Made by a program: the position numbers and the translations under genes. Below are positions 7,108 to 16,597 of a DNA stretch of 64,000 nucleotides, piece after piece. Location of the stretch: NCBI RefSeq assembly GCF_026339735.1, contig NZ_JAPEQG010000001.1, positions 7,276,501-7,340,500 of the forward strand, in the 5' to 3' direction. Source of the DNA: Streptomyces sp. NBC_01669. Its GTDB lineage: Bacteria > Actinomycetota > Actinomycetes > Streptomycetales > Streptomycetaceae. Below the pieces are notes generated by a model. That model was not told the origin of the DNA and searched no databases. It worked only from the letters and a program-made list of their open reading frames with translations. The stretch's first letter is position 1; each line of letters starts with the position of its first letter.

Positions 7108-10100
7108 ATGGCCCCGTCGCCGACCCCTTCCGCCGACAGCCGGAACCGAGCCGAAGCCCTCCGCGAGGCACTCACCACCCGCGTGGTGGTGGCCGACGGT
7201 GCCATGGGCACCATGCTCCAGGCGCAGGACCCCACCCTTGAGGACTTCCAGAACCTCGAAGGCTGCAACGAGATCCTCAACGTCACCCGCCCGGACATCG
7301 TGCGCTCGGTGCACGAGGAGTACTTCGCGGTCGGGGTGGACTGCGTCGAGACGAACACCTTCGGTGCCAACGCCTCCGCCCTGGGCGAGTACGACATTCC
7401 CGGGCGCATCCATGAACTGTCCGAGTCCGGCGCGCGCATCGCCCGCGAGGTGGCCGACGAGTTCACTGCCTCCACCGGGCAGCAGCGCTGGGTGCTCGGC
7501 TCCATCGGCCCCGGCACCAAGCTGCCGACGCTGGGCCACGCGCCGTACACCGTGCTCCGCGACGGTTTCCAGCAGAACGCCGAAGGACTGATCGCCGGCG
7601 GCGCGGACGCGCTCATCATCGAGACGACGCAGGACCTCCTCCAGACCAAGGCCGCGGTACTGGGTGCGCGGCGGGCGCTGGAGGCGATGGGCAGCGACCT
7701 CCCGCTGCTGTGCTCGCTGGCGTTCGAGACGACCGGCACCATGCTGCTCGGCTCGGAGATCGGCGCCGCCCTGACCGCGCTCGAACCGCTCGGCGTCGAC
7801 ATGATCGGCCTGAACTGCTCGACCGGCCCGGCGGAGATGAGCGAGCACCTGCGCTACCTCACCCGCCACTCCCGCATCCCGTTGCTCTGCATGCCCAACG
7901 CCGGACTGCCGGTGCTCACCAGGGACGGCGCGCACTTCCCGCTCGGTCCCGAAGGGCTGGCCGACGCGCAGGAGACGTTCGTCCAGGAGTACGGCCTCTC
8001 GCTGGTCGGCGGCTGCTGCGGTACGACTCCGGAGCACCTGCGCCAGGTCGTCGAACGTGTCCGCGGCGCCGCCCTCACCCCCCGTGACCCACGACCCGAG
8101 CCCGGCGCCGCCTCGCTGTACCAGACGGTCCCGTTCCGCCAGGACACCTCGTACCTCGCCATCGGCGAGCGTACGAACGCCAACGGATCCAAGAAGTTCC
8201 GCGAGGCCATGCTGGAGGCCCGCTGGGACGACTGCGTGGAGATGGCGCGCGACCAGATCCGCGAGGGCGCGCACATGCTCGACCTCTGCGTCGACTACGT
8301 CGGCCGGGACGGTGTCGCGGACATGGAGGAGCTGGCCGGCCGCTTCGCCACCGCCTCCACGCTCCCGATCGTGCTCGACTCCACCGAGCTGCCGGTCCTG
8401 CGGGCAGGCCTGGAGAAGCTCGGCGGCCGGGCGGTCCTCAACTCCGTCAACTACGAGGACGGCGACGGACCCGAGTCGCGCTTCGCCAAGGTCACGCAAC
8501 TGGCCGCCGAGCACGGCGCCGCGCTGATCGCTCTCACGATCGACGAGGAGGGCCAGGCCCGCACCGTCGAGCACAAGGTCGCCGTCGCCGAGCGGCTGAT
8601 CGAGGACCTGACCGGCAACTGGGGCATCCATGAGTCGGACATCCTCATCGACGCGCTGACCTTCACCATCTGCACCGGTCAGGAGGAGTCCCGCAAGGAC
8701 GGCGTCGCCACCATCGGCGCCATCCGCGAGCTGAAGCGGCGCCATCCCGACGTCCAGACCACGCTCGGCCTGTCGAACATCTCCTTCGGTCTCAACCCGG
8801 CCGCCCGGGTCGTCCTGAACTCCGTCTTCCTCGACGAGTGCGTCAAGGCCGGTCTCGACTCCGCCATCGTGCACGCCTCGAAGATCCTGCCGATCGCGCG
8901 CCTGGAGGAGGAGCAGGTCAAGGTCGCACTCGACCTCATCTACGACCGCCGCGCCGAAGGCTACGACCCGCTGCAGCGGCTCATGGAGCTGTTCGAGGGC
9001 GTCAACATGAAGTCGATGAAGGCAGGCAAGGCCGAGGAGCTCCTCGCACTGCCGCTCGACGAGCGCCTCCAGCGCCGCATCATCGACGGTGAGAAGAACG
9101 GCCTGGAGACCGACCTCGACGAGGCACTGCGGACCCGTCCGGCTCTCGACATCGTCAACGACACGCTGCTCGAAGGCATGAAGGTCGTCGGCGAGCTGTT
9201 CGGCTCCGGTCAGATGCAGCTGCCGTTCGTGCTCCAGTCCGCCGAGGTCATGAAGTCCGCCGTGGCCTACCTGGAACCGCACATGGAGAAGTCCGACGCG
9301 GAGGGCAAGGGCACGATCGTTCTGGCCACCGTCCGCGGCGACGTCCACGACATCGGCAAGAACCTCGTCGACATCATCCTGTCCAACAACGGCTTCAACG
9401 TGGTCAACATCGGCATCAAGCAGCCGGTCTCCGCGATCCTGGAAGCCGCGGAGGAGCACCGCGCCGATGTCATCGGCATGTCCGGTCTCCTGGTGAAGTC
9501 CACCGTGATCATGAAGGAGAACCTGGAGGAGCTGAACCAGCGCAAGCTGGCCGCCGAATATCCGGTGATCCTTGGCGGCGCGGCTCTCACCAGGGCCTAT
9601 GTCGAGCAGGACCTCCACGAGATCTACGAGGGCGAGGTCCGCTACGCCCGCGACGCGTTCGAGGGCCTGCGCCTGATGGACGCCCTGATCGCGGTCAAGC
9701 GCGGCGTTCCCGGCGCCGCCCTCCCCGAGCTGAAGCAGCGCCGCGTCCCCAGGCGGGAGACCGCCGTACTGGAGGTCGACGAGCCCGAGGACGGCGTACG
9801 GTCCGATGTCGCCACCGACAACCCGGTCCCCGAACCGCCGTTCTGGGGCACCCGTGTCGTCAAGGGCATCCAGCTCAAGGAGTACGCCTCCTGGCTCGAC
9901 GAGGGTGCGCTCTTCAAGGGTCAGTGGGGCCTCAAGCAGGCCCGCGCCGGTGACGGACCGACGTACGAGGAGCTCGTGGAGACCGAGGGCCGCCCGCACC
10001 TGCGCGGCTGGCTCGACAAGCTGCACACGGAGAACCTGCTGGAAGCCGCCGTGGTCTACGGCTACTTCCCGTGCGTCTCCAAGGGCGACGACCTGATCCT

Positions 10101-10620
10101 GCTGCACGAGGACGGTTCCGAGCGCACCCGCTTCACCTTCCCGCGCCAGCGCCGCGGCCGCCGCCTCTGCCTCGCGGACTTCTTCCGCCCGGAGGAGTCC
10201 GGTGAGACGGACGTGATCGGTCTCCAGGTCGTCACCGTCGGTTCGAAGATCGGCGGCGAGACCGCCAAGCTCTTCGAGGCCAATTCCTACCGCGACTACC
10301 TGGAGCTGCACGGCCTCTCCGTCCAGCTCGCCGAGGCCCTCGCCGAGTACTGGCACGCCCGGGTCCGTTCCGAGCTCGGCTTCGGCGGCGAGGACCCGGC
10401 CGCGGTCGAGGACATGTTCGCGCTGAAGTACCGCGGCGCACGCTTCTCCCTCGGCTACGGGGCCTGCCCCGACCTGGAGGACCGGGCGAAGATCGCCGAC
10501 CTGCTGCAGCCCGAGCGGATCGGTGTCCACCTGTCCGAGGAGTTCCAGCTCCACCCGGAGCAGTCCACGGACGCGATCGTCATCCACCACCCGGAGGCGA
10601 AGTACTTCAACGCGCGGTAA
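7108..10620 (+). CDS. metH: Cobalamin-dependent methionine synthase
   Basis: 1170 residues. It transfers a methyl group from methyltetrahydrofolate to homocysteine through B12. Domains in order: homocysteine-binding barrel (residues about 20-330, with zinc ligands in GLNCSTG and GGCCGTTP), pterin-binding barrel (about 360-620, with ERTNANGSKKF), B12 cap and B12-binding domain (DVHDIGKN near residue 750, whose His ligates cobalt, and the SGLLVKST loop), and the SAM-dependent reactivation domain (last ~270 residues, with RYSLGYGACPDLEDR-like block). ATG 7108 is preceded by GGGAG. It is divergent from gylR. No B12 or SAM riboswitch consensus is recognisable in the 238-base leader region. Confidence 0.97.
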   Translation: MAPSPTPSADSRNRAEALREALTTRVVVADGAMGTMLQAQDPTLEDFQNLEGCNEILNVTRPDIVRSVHEEYFAVGVDCVETNTFGANASALGEYDIPGRIHELSESGARIAREVADEFTASTGQQRWVLGSIGPGTKLPTLGHAPYTVLRDGFQQNAEGLIAGGADALIIETTQDLLQTKAAVLGARRALEAMGSDLPLLCSLAFETTGTMLLGSEIGAALTALEPLGVDMIGLNCSTGPAEMSEHLRYLTRHSRIPLLCMPNAGLPVLTRDGAHFPLGPEGLADAQETFVQEYGLSLVGGCCGTTPEHLRQVVERVRGAALTPRDPRPEPGAASLYQTVPFRQDTSYLAIGERTNANGSKKFREAMLEARWDDCVEMARDQIREGAHMLDLCVDYVGRDGVADMEELAGRFATASTLPIVLDSTELPVLRAGLEKLGGRAVLNSVNYEDGDGPESRFAKVTQLAAEHGAALIALTIDEEGQARTVEHKVAVAERLIEDLTGNWGIHESDILIDALTFTICTGQEESRKDGVATIGAIRELKRRHPDVQTTLGLSNISFGLNPAARVVLNSVFLDECVKAGLDSAIVHASKILPIARLEEEQVKVALDLIYDRRAEGYDPLQRLMELFEGVNMKSMKAGKAEELLALPLDERLQRRIIDGEKNGLETDLDEALRTRPALDIVNDTLLEGMKVVGELFGSGQMQLPFVLQSAEVMKSAVAYLEPHMEKSDAEGKGTIVLATVRGDVHDIGKNLVDIILSNNGFNVVNIGIKQPVSAILEAAEEHRADVIGMSGLLVKSTVIMKENLEELNQRKLAAEYPVILGGAALTRAYVEQDLHEIYEGEVRYARDAFEGLRLMDALIAVKRGVPGAALPELKQRRVPRRETAVLEVDEPEDGVRSDVATDNPVPEPPFWGTRVVKGIQLKEYASWLDEGALFKGQWGLKQARAGDGPTYEELVETEGRPHLRGWLDKLHTENLLEAAVVYGYFPCVSKGDDLILLHEDGSERTRFTFPRQRRGRRLCLADFFRPEESGETDVIGLQVVTVGSKIGGETAKLFEANSYRDYLELHGLSVQLAEALAEYWHARVRSELGFGGEDPAAVEDMFALKYRGARFSLGYGACPDLEDRAKIADLLQPERIGVHLSEEFQLHPEQSTDAIVIHHPEAKYFNAR

Positions 10621-10674
10621 GGAAATGTCCGACGCGCCGTAGCGGGACGAGTCGTACACTGGTCGGTCCAGTGC

Positions 10675-10712
10675 AGGCCGGCCGCCCTTTCCCTGGAAAA
10701 GGCGGCCGGCCT
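10675..10712 (+). terminator. Hairpin between metH and the HAD gene
   Basis: A perfect 12-bp stem (10675-10686 with 10701-10712) with further inner pairing closes the metH unit. A small 6-bp hairpin (10657-10673) precedes it. Confidence 0.7.
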
Positions 10713-10739
10713 TCTCGTCCCTCATGGAAGGTGTGCCGC

Positions 10740-11441
10740 ATGACCAGTACGGTCCCCGCGTCCTTGATCCGTACGGCTGAAGGCGCCGCCCTGCAGGCCG
10801 TCTTCCTCGACATGGACGGCACCCTGGTCGATACCGAGGGTTTCTGGTGGGAGGCCGAGGTGGCGGTCTTCGCCGACCTCGGGTACCGGCTGGACGAGGC
10901 GTGGAAGGACGTGGTCGTCGGCGGGCCGATGACCCGCAGCGCCGGGTATCTCATCGATGTCACCGGTGCGGACATCACCCTCCCGGAGCTCACCGTGCTG
11001 CTCAACGACCGCTTCGAGGAGCGCATCGACCGCGGTGTGCCGCTGATGCCGGGCGCCGCGCGGCTGCTCGCCGAACTGGTGGCGCACGAGGTCCCGACCG
11101 CCCTGGTCTCCGCCTCGCACCGGCGCATCATCGACCGGGTGCTGGACTCGGTCGGCCACCACCACTTCTCGCTCACCGTCGCAGGTGACGAGGTCTCCCG
11201 GACGAAGCCGCACCCGGAGCCCTACCTCACCGCCGCCTCCGGCTTCGGGGCGGCCCCCGAGCGCTGTGCGGTCATCGAGGACACCGCAACCGGTGTCGCC
11301 GCGGCAGAGGCCGCCGGCTGCTGGGTCGTCGCCGTACCGTCCGTCGCACCGATCGCGCCCGCATCGGGCCGGGTCGTGGTGGGCTCTCTCGAAGAAGTCG
11401 ATCTCGCATTTCTCCGCGGCCTGGTCACGGGAATGCATTGA
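10740..11441 (+). CDS. HAD-superfamily hydrolase (phosphoglucomutase/phosphatase-like)
   Basis: 233 residues. Motif I is FLDMDGTLVDTE (nucleophile and acid/base Asp), motif II is the Ser in ALVSASHRR, motif III the Lys in RTKPHPEPYL and motif IV the acidic pair in CAVIEDTATG. The four-helix cap between motifs I and II makes it a subclass IA HAD hydrolase of the beta-phosphoglucomutase/sugar-phosphatase kind; the substrate is unknown. ATG 10740 has GGAAGG upstream. It follows metH on the same strand but after a hairpin, so it is probably transcribed separately. Confidence 0.9.
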   Translation: MTSTVPASLIRTAEGAALQAVFLDMDGTLVDTEGFWWEAEVAVFADLGYRLDEAWKDVVVGGPMTRSAGYLIDVTGADITLPELTVLLNDRFEERIDRGVPLMPGAARLLAELVAHEVPTALVSASHRRIIDRVLDSVGHHHFSLTVAGDEVSRTKPHPEPYLTAASGFGAAPERCAVIEDTATGVAAAEAAGCWVVAVPSVAPIAPASGRVVVGSLEEVDLAFLRGLVTGMH

Positions 11442-11803
11442 TCCCCGTACCGAGAGTATTTCTGTGAATGAATAGAAAAGCTCTCGGCGCGGCCGTGTGC
11501 GCGTTTCGTCACGCATGCGTAGGGAAAAGTCGGGAGCATGCCAAGGCGGGGATTGACTCAGGGGTGAGCTTGGTCACCTCGAAGACTCACGATCTCCCTC
11601 GAGATTGCCCGGGATGCCTGTTTTGATCCGCCCAACTGTCCCGATTCGTGGAGTCCTGTACGGAACCTTCCCTGCCCGGGAAATCAGCGCGGCGACAATT
11701 CCCTTCACCATTCGATTACGCATGGAACGCCACCGGTCAGGGATTACCGGCGGCTCCCACTAATGTCGTTTTCTCAATGGTCGGATGAGGGAGAACGTCC
11801 AAG
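11442..11803. other. 362-base non-coding stretch before the solute-binding protein
   Basis: This stretch is less GC-rich than its surroundings and contains no frame that looks coding. It presumably holds the promoter of the downstream lipoprotein gene; I see no convincing operator or riboswitch fold. Confidence 0.6.
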
Positions 11804-13405
11804 ATGAACCGCAAGACTCTGGTGCTGCCGGCCGTCGTCGGCCTGCTCGCCCCCGTACTCGCCGCCTGCGGCGCGGCGGACGGCGGGAGCGATGGCAACG
11901 CCGCCATCGTTGTCGGCACCACGGACCAGTTCGTCGCCACCGAGGACAACCCCGCACCGCTCGACCCCGCCATCGGCTACGAAGCAGGCGTCTGGAACAT
12001 CCTGCGGCAGACCGTGCAGACGCTGACCCACGTCCCGCGCGGCGGCGGCGAACCCGTCCCCGAGGCCGCCGAGAGCTGTACGTTCACCGACCGGCAGAAC
12101 GAGAGCTACCGCTGCAGGCTGCGCAGCGGTCTCACCTTCGCCAGCGGCAAGCCCGTCACCGCCGAGGACGTCAAGTACTCCATCAACCGGGTCATCGGCA
12201 TCGACTCCGACAACGGACCCGTCGGCCTGCTCGCCAACATCGACACGATCGAGACCCGCGACGACAACGAAGTCATCTTCCACCTGAAGACGCCGGACGC
12301 GACCTTCCCCTACAAGCTCGCCACCCCGGCCGCCGGCATCGTGCCGAAGAGCAAGTACCCGGCGAAGTCCCCGCGCGAAGGCTTCCAGGTCGACGGCTCC
12401 GGCCCCTACACGATGAAGCCGGAAGTCAGGAACAACCAGGTCGACAAGGTCGTCTTCACCAGGAACCCGAAGTACAAGGGCGATCTGAAGGTCCTCAACG
12501 ACAAGGTCGAACTCGACCTCTTCCCCGACGCCGCGGCGATGGGCAAGGCACTCGACGACAAGAAGATCGACATGATGACCCGCACCATGTCGCCCGGCCA
12601 GGCGAAGCTGATGCTGGAGAAGCCGAAGGACGGCATCAAGCTCACCGAGATGCCCAGCCTCGCCATCAGCTACCTGGGCTTCGACACCACCGACCCCGCG
12701 GTGAAGAACAAGGCCGTCCGCCAGGCCATCGCCCAGGTCATCGACCGCGGCCAGATCGCCGGCCAGGTCTACGGCACCACCGCCGAGCCGCTCTACTCGC
12801 TGATTCCGTCCAGCATCACCGGGCACACCAACTCGTTCTACAACAAGTACGGCGAGCCCAGCACCGGCAAGGCCGCCGCCCTGCTGCAGGCCGCCGGCAT
12901 CGAGACCCCGGTGAAGTTCACCCTGCACTACACGACCGACTACTACGGTCCGGCCACCGCCGACGAGTTCAAGACGCTGAAGAAGCAACTGAACGCCACC
13001 GGGCTGTTCGACGTCACCATCCAGGGCACCCCCTGGGCGAAGTACCGGGCGGCACAGAAGCGCGGCGACTACGCCGTCTACGGCCTGGGCTGGTTCCCGG
13101 ACTTCCCGGACCCGGACAACTACATGGCGCCGTTCCTCGACAAGAACAACTTCCTCAACTCGCCCTACAAGTCAACGCTGGCCCAGAACACGCTGATCCC
13201 GCAGTCCCGCCGCGTCGCCGACCGCGCCGCCGCCTCCGCGACCTTCCAGAAGCTCCAGGACCTCGTCGCCACCGACGTTCCTGTGCTGCCGATCTGGCAG
13301 GGGAAGCAGTACATTGCCTCCCGCGAAGGCCTCACCGGCGTCGAGTGGTCGGTCAATGCCTCCGCCGACCTCCAGTTCTGGGAGCTCGGCCGCAGCGCCG
13401 CCTGA
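11804..13405 (+). CDS. Solute-binding lipoprotein of an oligopeptide/nickel-type ABC transporter (SBP_bac_5)
   Basis: 533 residues. A signal peptide with lipobox LAAC makes Cys22 the lipid-anchored residue, so the protein sits on the outer face of the membrane. The mature part is an SBP_bac_5 domain: the early block AIGYEAGVWNILRQTVQTL, the family signature around LRSGLTFASGKPVTAEDVKYSINR (residues 105-128), VRQAIAQVIDR in the middle, and a closing ELGR tail. It starts at ATG with GGGAGAA upstream. No permease or ATPase gene is next to it, so it must either use transporter parts encoded elsewhere or act alone as a sensor. The ligand (peptide or other) is unknown. Confidence 0.92.
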   Translation: MNRKTLVLPAVVGLLAPVLAACGAADGGSDGNAAIVVGTTDQFVATEDNPAPLDPAIGYEAGVWNILRQTVQTLTHVPRGGGEPVPEAAESCTFTDRQNESYRCRLRSGLTFASGKPVTAEDVKYSINRVIGIDSDNGPVGLLANIDTIETRDDNEVIFHLKTPDATFPYKLATPAAGIVPKSKYPAKSPREGFQVDGSGPYTMKPEVRNNQVDKVVFTRNPKYKGDLKVLNDKVELDLFPDAAAMGKALDDKKIDMMTRTMSPGQAKLMLEKPKDGIKLTEMPSLAISYLGFDTTDPAVKNKAVRQAIAQVIDRGQIAGQVYGTTAEPLYSLIPSSITGHTNSFYNKYGEPSTGKAAALLQAAGIETPVKFTLHYTTDYYGPATADEFKTLKKQLNATGLFDVTIQGTPWAKYRAAQKRGDYAVYGLGWFPDFPDPDNYMAPFLDKNNFLNSPYKSTLAQNTLIPQSRRVADRAAASATFQKLQDLVATDVPVLPIWQGKQYIASREGLTGVEWSVNASADLQFWELGRSAA

Positions 13406-13417
13406 ACCCCGGCGCCG

Positions 13418-13467
13418 CCCCGGCGCCCGGTCCCGGCCGGCACCGGCCGGATCACTGGGCGCCGGGG
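13418..13467. terminator. Convergent hairpin
   Basis: An 11-bp perfect stem (13418-13428 with 13457-13467) encloses a second GC palindrome. It lies between the lipoprotein stop and the 3' end of the response regulator, overlapping the last codons of the latter. Confidence 0.5.
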
Positions 13468-14123
13468 CGCACCAGTCCGCTCTCGTACGCGTAGACCGCG
13501 GCCTGGACCCGGTCGCGCAGCCCCAGCTTCGTCAGCACATGGCCCACATGCGTCTTGACCGTCGTCTCGCTGACGAACAGATCGGCGGCGATCTCCGCAT
13601 TCGACAGACCGCGCGCGACCAGCTTCAGCACCTCCACCTCACGCTCCGTCAGCGTGTGGAGGGTGTCCGGCACGGGATCCTCGCCCGACGGCAGATGATC
13701 CGCGTACTTGTCCAGCAGCCTGCGCGTGATGCTCGGGGCCAGCATCGCCTCGCCTGCCGCGACCACCCGGATCGCCTGCACCAGCTCATTGGCCGGAGCG
13801 TCCTTCAGCAGGAAGCCGCTGGCACCGGCGCGCAACGCCTCCACCACGTACTCGTCGAGATCGAACGTGGTCAGCACCAGCACCTTCGCCGGGCCGTCCC
13901 GGCCCGGCCCCGTGATCTGACGCGTCGCCTCGACCCCGTCCATCCGCGGCATACGGATGTCCATCAGCACCACATCGGGCTGCAGCGCCCGCACCTGATC
14001 GAGAGCCTGGAGACCGTCACCGGCCTCGCCCACCACCGCCAGATCACCCTCGGCCTCAAGAATCATCCGGAAGCCGGTGCGCAGCAGCGGCTGGTCGTCG
14101 ACCAGTAGGACGCGGATTGCCAC
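13452..14123 (-). CDS. NarL/FixJ-family response regulator (orphan)
   Basis: 223 residues. The receiver domain has the acidic pair (LLVDDQ), phospho-acceptor Asp55 in VVLMDIRMPRMDG, the Thr in LVLTTFD and Lys in FLLKDAP. The C-terminal LuxR-type DNA-binding domain reads LTEREVEVLKLVARGLSNAEIAADLFVSE (split here for length) with VKTHVGHVLTKLGLRDR. It starts at GTG with GAGGAG upstream. No histidine kinase gene is adjacent: upstream is the RecB-like nuclease, whose stop is 9 bases away, so the two are probably co-transcribed. The signal and target genes are unknown. Confidence 0.92.
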   Translation of the reverse strand: MAIRVLLVDDQPLLRTGFRMILEAEGDLAVVGEAGDGLQALDQVRALQPDVVLMDIRMPRMDGVEATRQITGPGRDGPAKVLVLTTFDLDEYVVEALRAGASGFLLKDAPANELVQAIRVVAAGEAMLAPSITRRLLDKYADHLPSGEDPVPDTLHTLTEREVEVLKLVARGLSNAEIAADLFVSETTVKTHVGHVLTKLGLRDRVQAAVYAYESGLVRPGAQ

Positions 14124-14132
14124 CAGATCTCC

Positions 14133-15044
14133 TCAAGCTCCTTCAGCGGCCGCCGGCCGGACGGCCTCGGCCTGGACCGGGTCCATTCTGCCCTGCACAC
14201 CCTGCCCCGGAACGGCCGGGCGGACGGACAACGGATAGACCGGGGGAGTCCCGCCGAATTCCGGACAGACTGCCTGGTGGTCGCACCAGCCGCACAGCTT
14301 CGTCGGCCGCGGCCGCCACTCGCCCGTCTCCGTGGCCAGCCGGATCGCGTCCCACAACGCCAGCAGCTTCCGCTCCACCCGCTCCAGATCCGCCACGACC
14401 GGGTCGTACGTCATGACGTCGCCGCTGCCCAAATAGACCAGCTGCAGCCGGCGCGGCACCACACCCTTCAGCCGCCAGATCACCAGGGCGTAGAACTTCA
14501 TCTGGAACAACGCGCCCTCCGCATACTCCGGCCGCGGCGCCTTCCCCGTCTTGTAGTCGACGATCCGGACCTCGCCCGTCGGCGCCACATCGATCCGGTC
14601 GATCACCCCGCGCAGCCGCAGCCCCGACTCCAGCTCCGTCTCGACGAACATCTCCCGCTCGGCCGGCTCCAGGCGCGTCGGATCCTCGAGCGAGAACCAC
14701 CGCTCCACCAGGCTCTCCGCCTCCGACAGCCAGCGCGCCAGCCGCTCGCCCTCCGCATCCTCCGCGAACAGCTCCGACAGCTCCGGCTTCGACTCCAGCA
14801 GCCGGTCCCACTGGCCGGGAACCATCGCCGTCGCCCGGCTCGCCGTACGCTCCGCCGCCGGTGCGTCGAAGAGGCGCTCCAGCACCGCATGCACCAGCGT
14901 GCCCCGGGTAGCCGCCTCACTGGGCTTCTCCGGCAGCCTGTCGATCACCCGGAACCGGTACAGCAGAGGACACTGCATGAAGTCGCTCGCCCGCGACGGC
15001 GACAGGGACGAAGGCGGCTGCGGCGGCCGGGGCACGGAAGTCAT
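14133..15044 (-). CDS. RecB-family PD-(D/E)XK nuclease with a predicted Fe-S cluster
   Basis: 303 residues. Nuclease core: His in GTLVHAVLERLF, Asp in GVIDRIDV and the DYKTGK motif, plus QMKFYAL after it. Four Cys frame the domain, one early (MQCPLLYRF) and three late (C-x2-C-x5-C in LCGWCDHQAVCPEF), the arrangement that binds a 4Fe-4S cluster in AddB and Cas4 nucleases. An equivalent stand-alone gene lies near trmI and the proteasome genes in mycobacteria (Rv2119 as I recall). The ATG at 15044 has only a weak ribosome site. It probably forms an operon with the response regulator. The physiological role is not established. Confidence 0.9.
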   Translation of the reverse strand: MTSVPRPPQPPSSLSPSRASDFMQCPLLYRFRVIDRLPEKPSEAATRGTLVHAVLERLFDAPAAERTASRATAMVPGQWDRLLESKPELSELFAEDAEGERLARWLSEAESLVERWFSLEDPTRLEPAEREMFVETELESGLRLRGVIDRIDVAPTGEVRIVDYKTGKAPRPEYAEGALFQMKFYALVIWRLKGVVPRRLQLVYLGSGDVMTYDPVVADLERVERKLLALWDAIRLATETGEWRPRPTKLCGWCDHQAVCPEFGGTPPVYPLSVRPAVPGQGVQGRMDPVQAEAVRPAAAEGA

Positions 15045-15182
15045 GACGAAGACCCTACGACCCGCCACTGACACTCGTGGCGTCCCCCGCGATAGGGCGG
15101 GAGGCCATGGGCGACATACCATCGACGACAGACCCTCGCACACTGCATGATCGTGCCGAACGGCACCGACCGAAGGGACCCC

Positions 15183-16430
15183 GTGGACGAGAGCGGCGAC
15201 AGCGGGCAGCCGCAGCCCGGCGCCGGCGGTACGGACCCCGCCGCGCCCGAGAACGGCAAACCGCAGCGCCCCCGGGAGCCGGGCGGCGGGCTCCTGATGG
15301 GCCGCCCCTTCGGCGTGCCGGTATACGTCGCGCCCAGCTGGTTCCTCGTCGCGGCGCTCATCACCTGGGTCTTCGGCGGCCAGCTCGACCGCGTCCTGCC
15401 CGAACTCGGCGCGGTCCGCTATCTGGTCTCCCTCTTCTTCGCGATCGCCTTCTACGCCTCCGTGCTCGTCCACGAACTCGCGCACACGGTCGCCGCGCTC
15501 CGCTACAAGCTCCCCGTGCGCCGCATCCAGCTGCAGTTCTTCGGCGGCGTCTCCGAGATCGAGAAGGAGTCCGAGACCCCCGGCCGCGAATTCGTTCTCG
15601 CCTTTGTCGGTCCCCTGCTCTCCCTGGTACTCGCCGGCGTCTTCTATGTCGCCATGAAGTTCGTCGAACCCGGCACCGTCCCCGGCGTCCTGCTCGCCGG
15701 ACTGATGATCTCCAACCTCATCGTCGCCGCCTTCAACCTGCTGCCCGGCCTCCCGCTCGACGGCGGCCGCATGCTCCGTGCCGTCGTCTGGAAGATCACC
15801 GGCCGCGCCATGAGCGGCACCGTCGCCGCCGCCTGGGTCGGGCGCGCTCTCGCCGTCGCCGTCCTGATCGGCCTCCCGCTCCTCACCCACACCGGCGGGC
15901 TCGGGAACAACCCCGACGACGTCAGCGGCATGGACACCGTCACCGACGCCCTGCTCGCCGCGATCCTCGCCGCCATCATCTGGACCGGGGCGGGCAACAG
16001 CCTCCGCATGGCCCGCCTGCGCGAACACCTCCCCGAGCTGCGCGCCCGCACCCTCACCCGCCGCGCCGTCCCCGTGGAAGCCGCCACCCCCCTCTCCGAA
16101 GCGCTCCGCCGCGCCAACGAGGCAGGTGCCCGCGCCCTCGTCGTCGTCGACGGACACGGCGACCCCAAGGCCGTCGTCCGCGAGGCCGCCATCGTCTCCG
16201 TCCCCGAACACCGCCGCCCCTGGGTCGCCGTCAGCGCCCTCGCCCAGGACCTGACCGTCGGAATGATGATCTCCGCCGAACTCACCGGCGAAGAACTCCT
16301 CGACACCCTGAAGGCCAGCCCCGCCACCGAATACCTGGTTCTCGAAGAGACCGGCGAGATCTACGGAGTCCTCTCCACCGCCGACGTCGAACGCGCCTTC
16401 GTCGCCGCCATGGCCCGCCCCGCCACCTGA
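15183..16430 (+). CDS. M50-family membrane metalloprotease with C-terminal CBS-like region
   Basis: 415 residues. Site-2-protease fold: zinc motif HELAH in a membrane helix (near residue 100) and the second metal motif NLLPGLPLDGGR (about 190), with at least five membrane spans. After the membrane part, the last ~130 residues form CBS-like sequence (TPLSEALRRANEAGARALVVVD). GTG 15183 is chosen because GAAGGGA precedes it; an ATG at 15147 in the same frame has no ribosome site. The N-terminal 35 residues are Pro/Gly-rich and probably disordered. Substrate unknown. It is divergent from the RecB-like gene. Confidence 0.9.
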   Translation: MDESGDSGQPQPGAGGTDPAAPENGKPQRPREPGGGLLMGRPFGVPVYVAPSWFLVAALITWVFGGQLDRVLPELGAVRYLVSLFFAIAFYASVLVHELAHTVAALRYKLPVRRIQLQFFGGVSEIEKESETPGREFVLAFVGPLLSLVLAGVFYVAMKFVEPGTVPGVLLAGLMISNLIVAAFNLLPGLPLDGGRMLRAVVWKITGRAMSGTVAAAWVGRALAVAVLIGLPLLTHTGGLGNNPDDVSGMDTVTDALLAAILAAIIWTGAGNSLRMARLREHLPELRARTLTRRAVPVEAATPLSEALRRANEAGARALVVVDGHGDPKAVVREAAIVSVPEHRRPWVAVSALAQDLTVGMMISAELTGEELLDTLKASPATEYLVLEETGEIYGVLSTADVERAFVAAMARPAT

Positions 16431-16597
16431 GAGGCTGTCCGGCTGCCTCTGATCGGGCGGTCGTGCCCTGGCACGCACGCTCCAGGCCCCCCCGCTTCCC
16501 GGTCGAAGGTGGCCCGACACTGAGGCCCGTCCGGCCGGTCGGGCCGGGCTCTCCGGCGCGCGGTCGGAGCCCCGGGAAACACCGGTACGCTGGTCAC

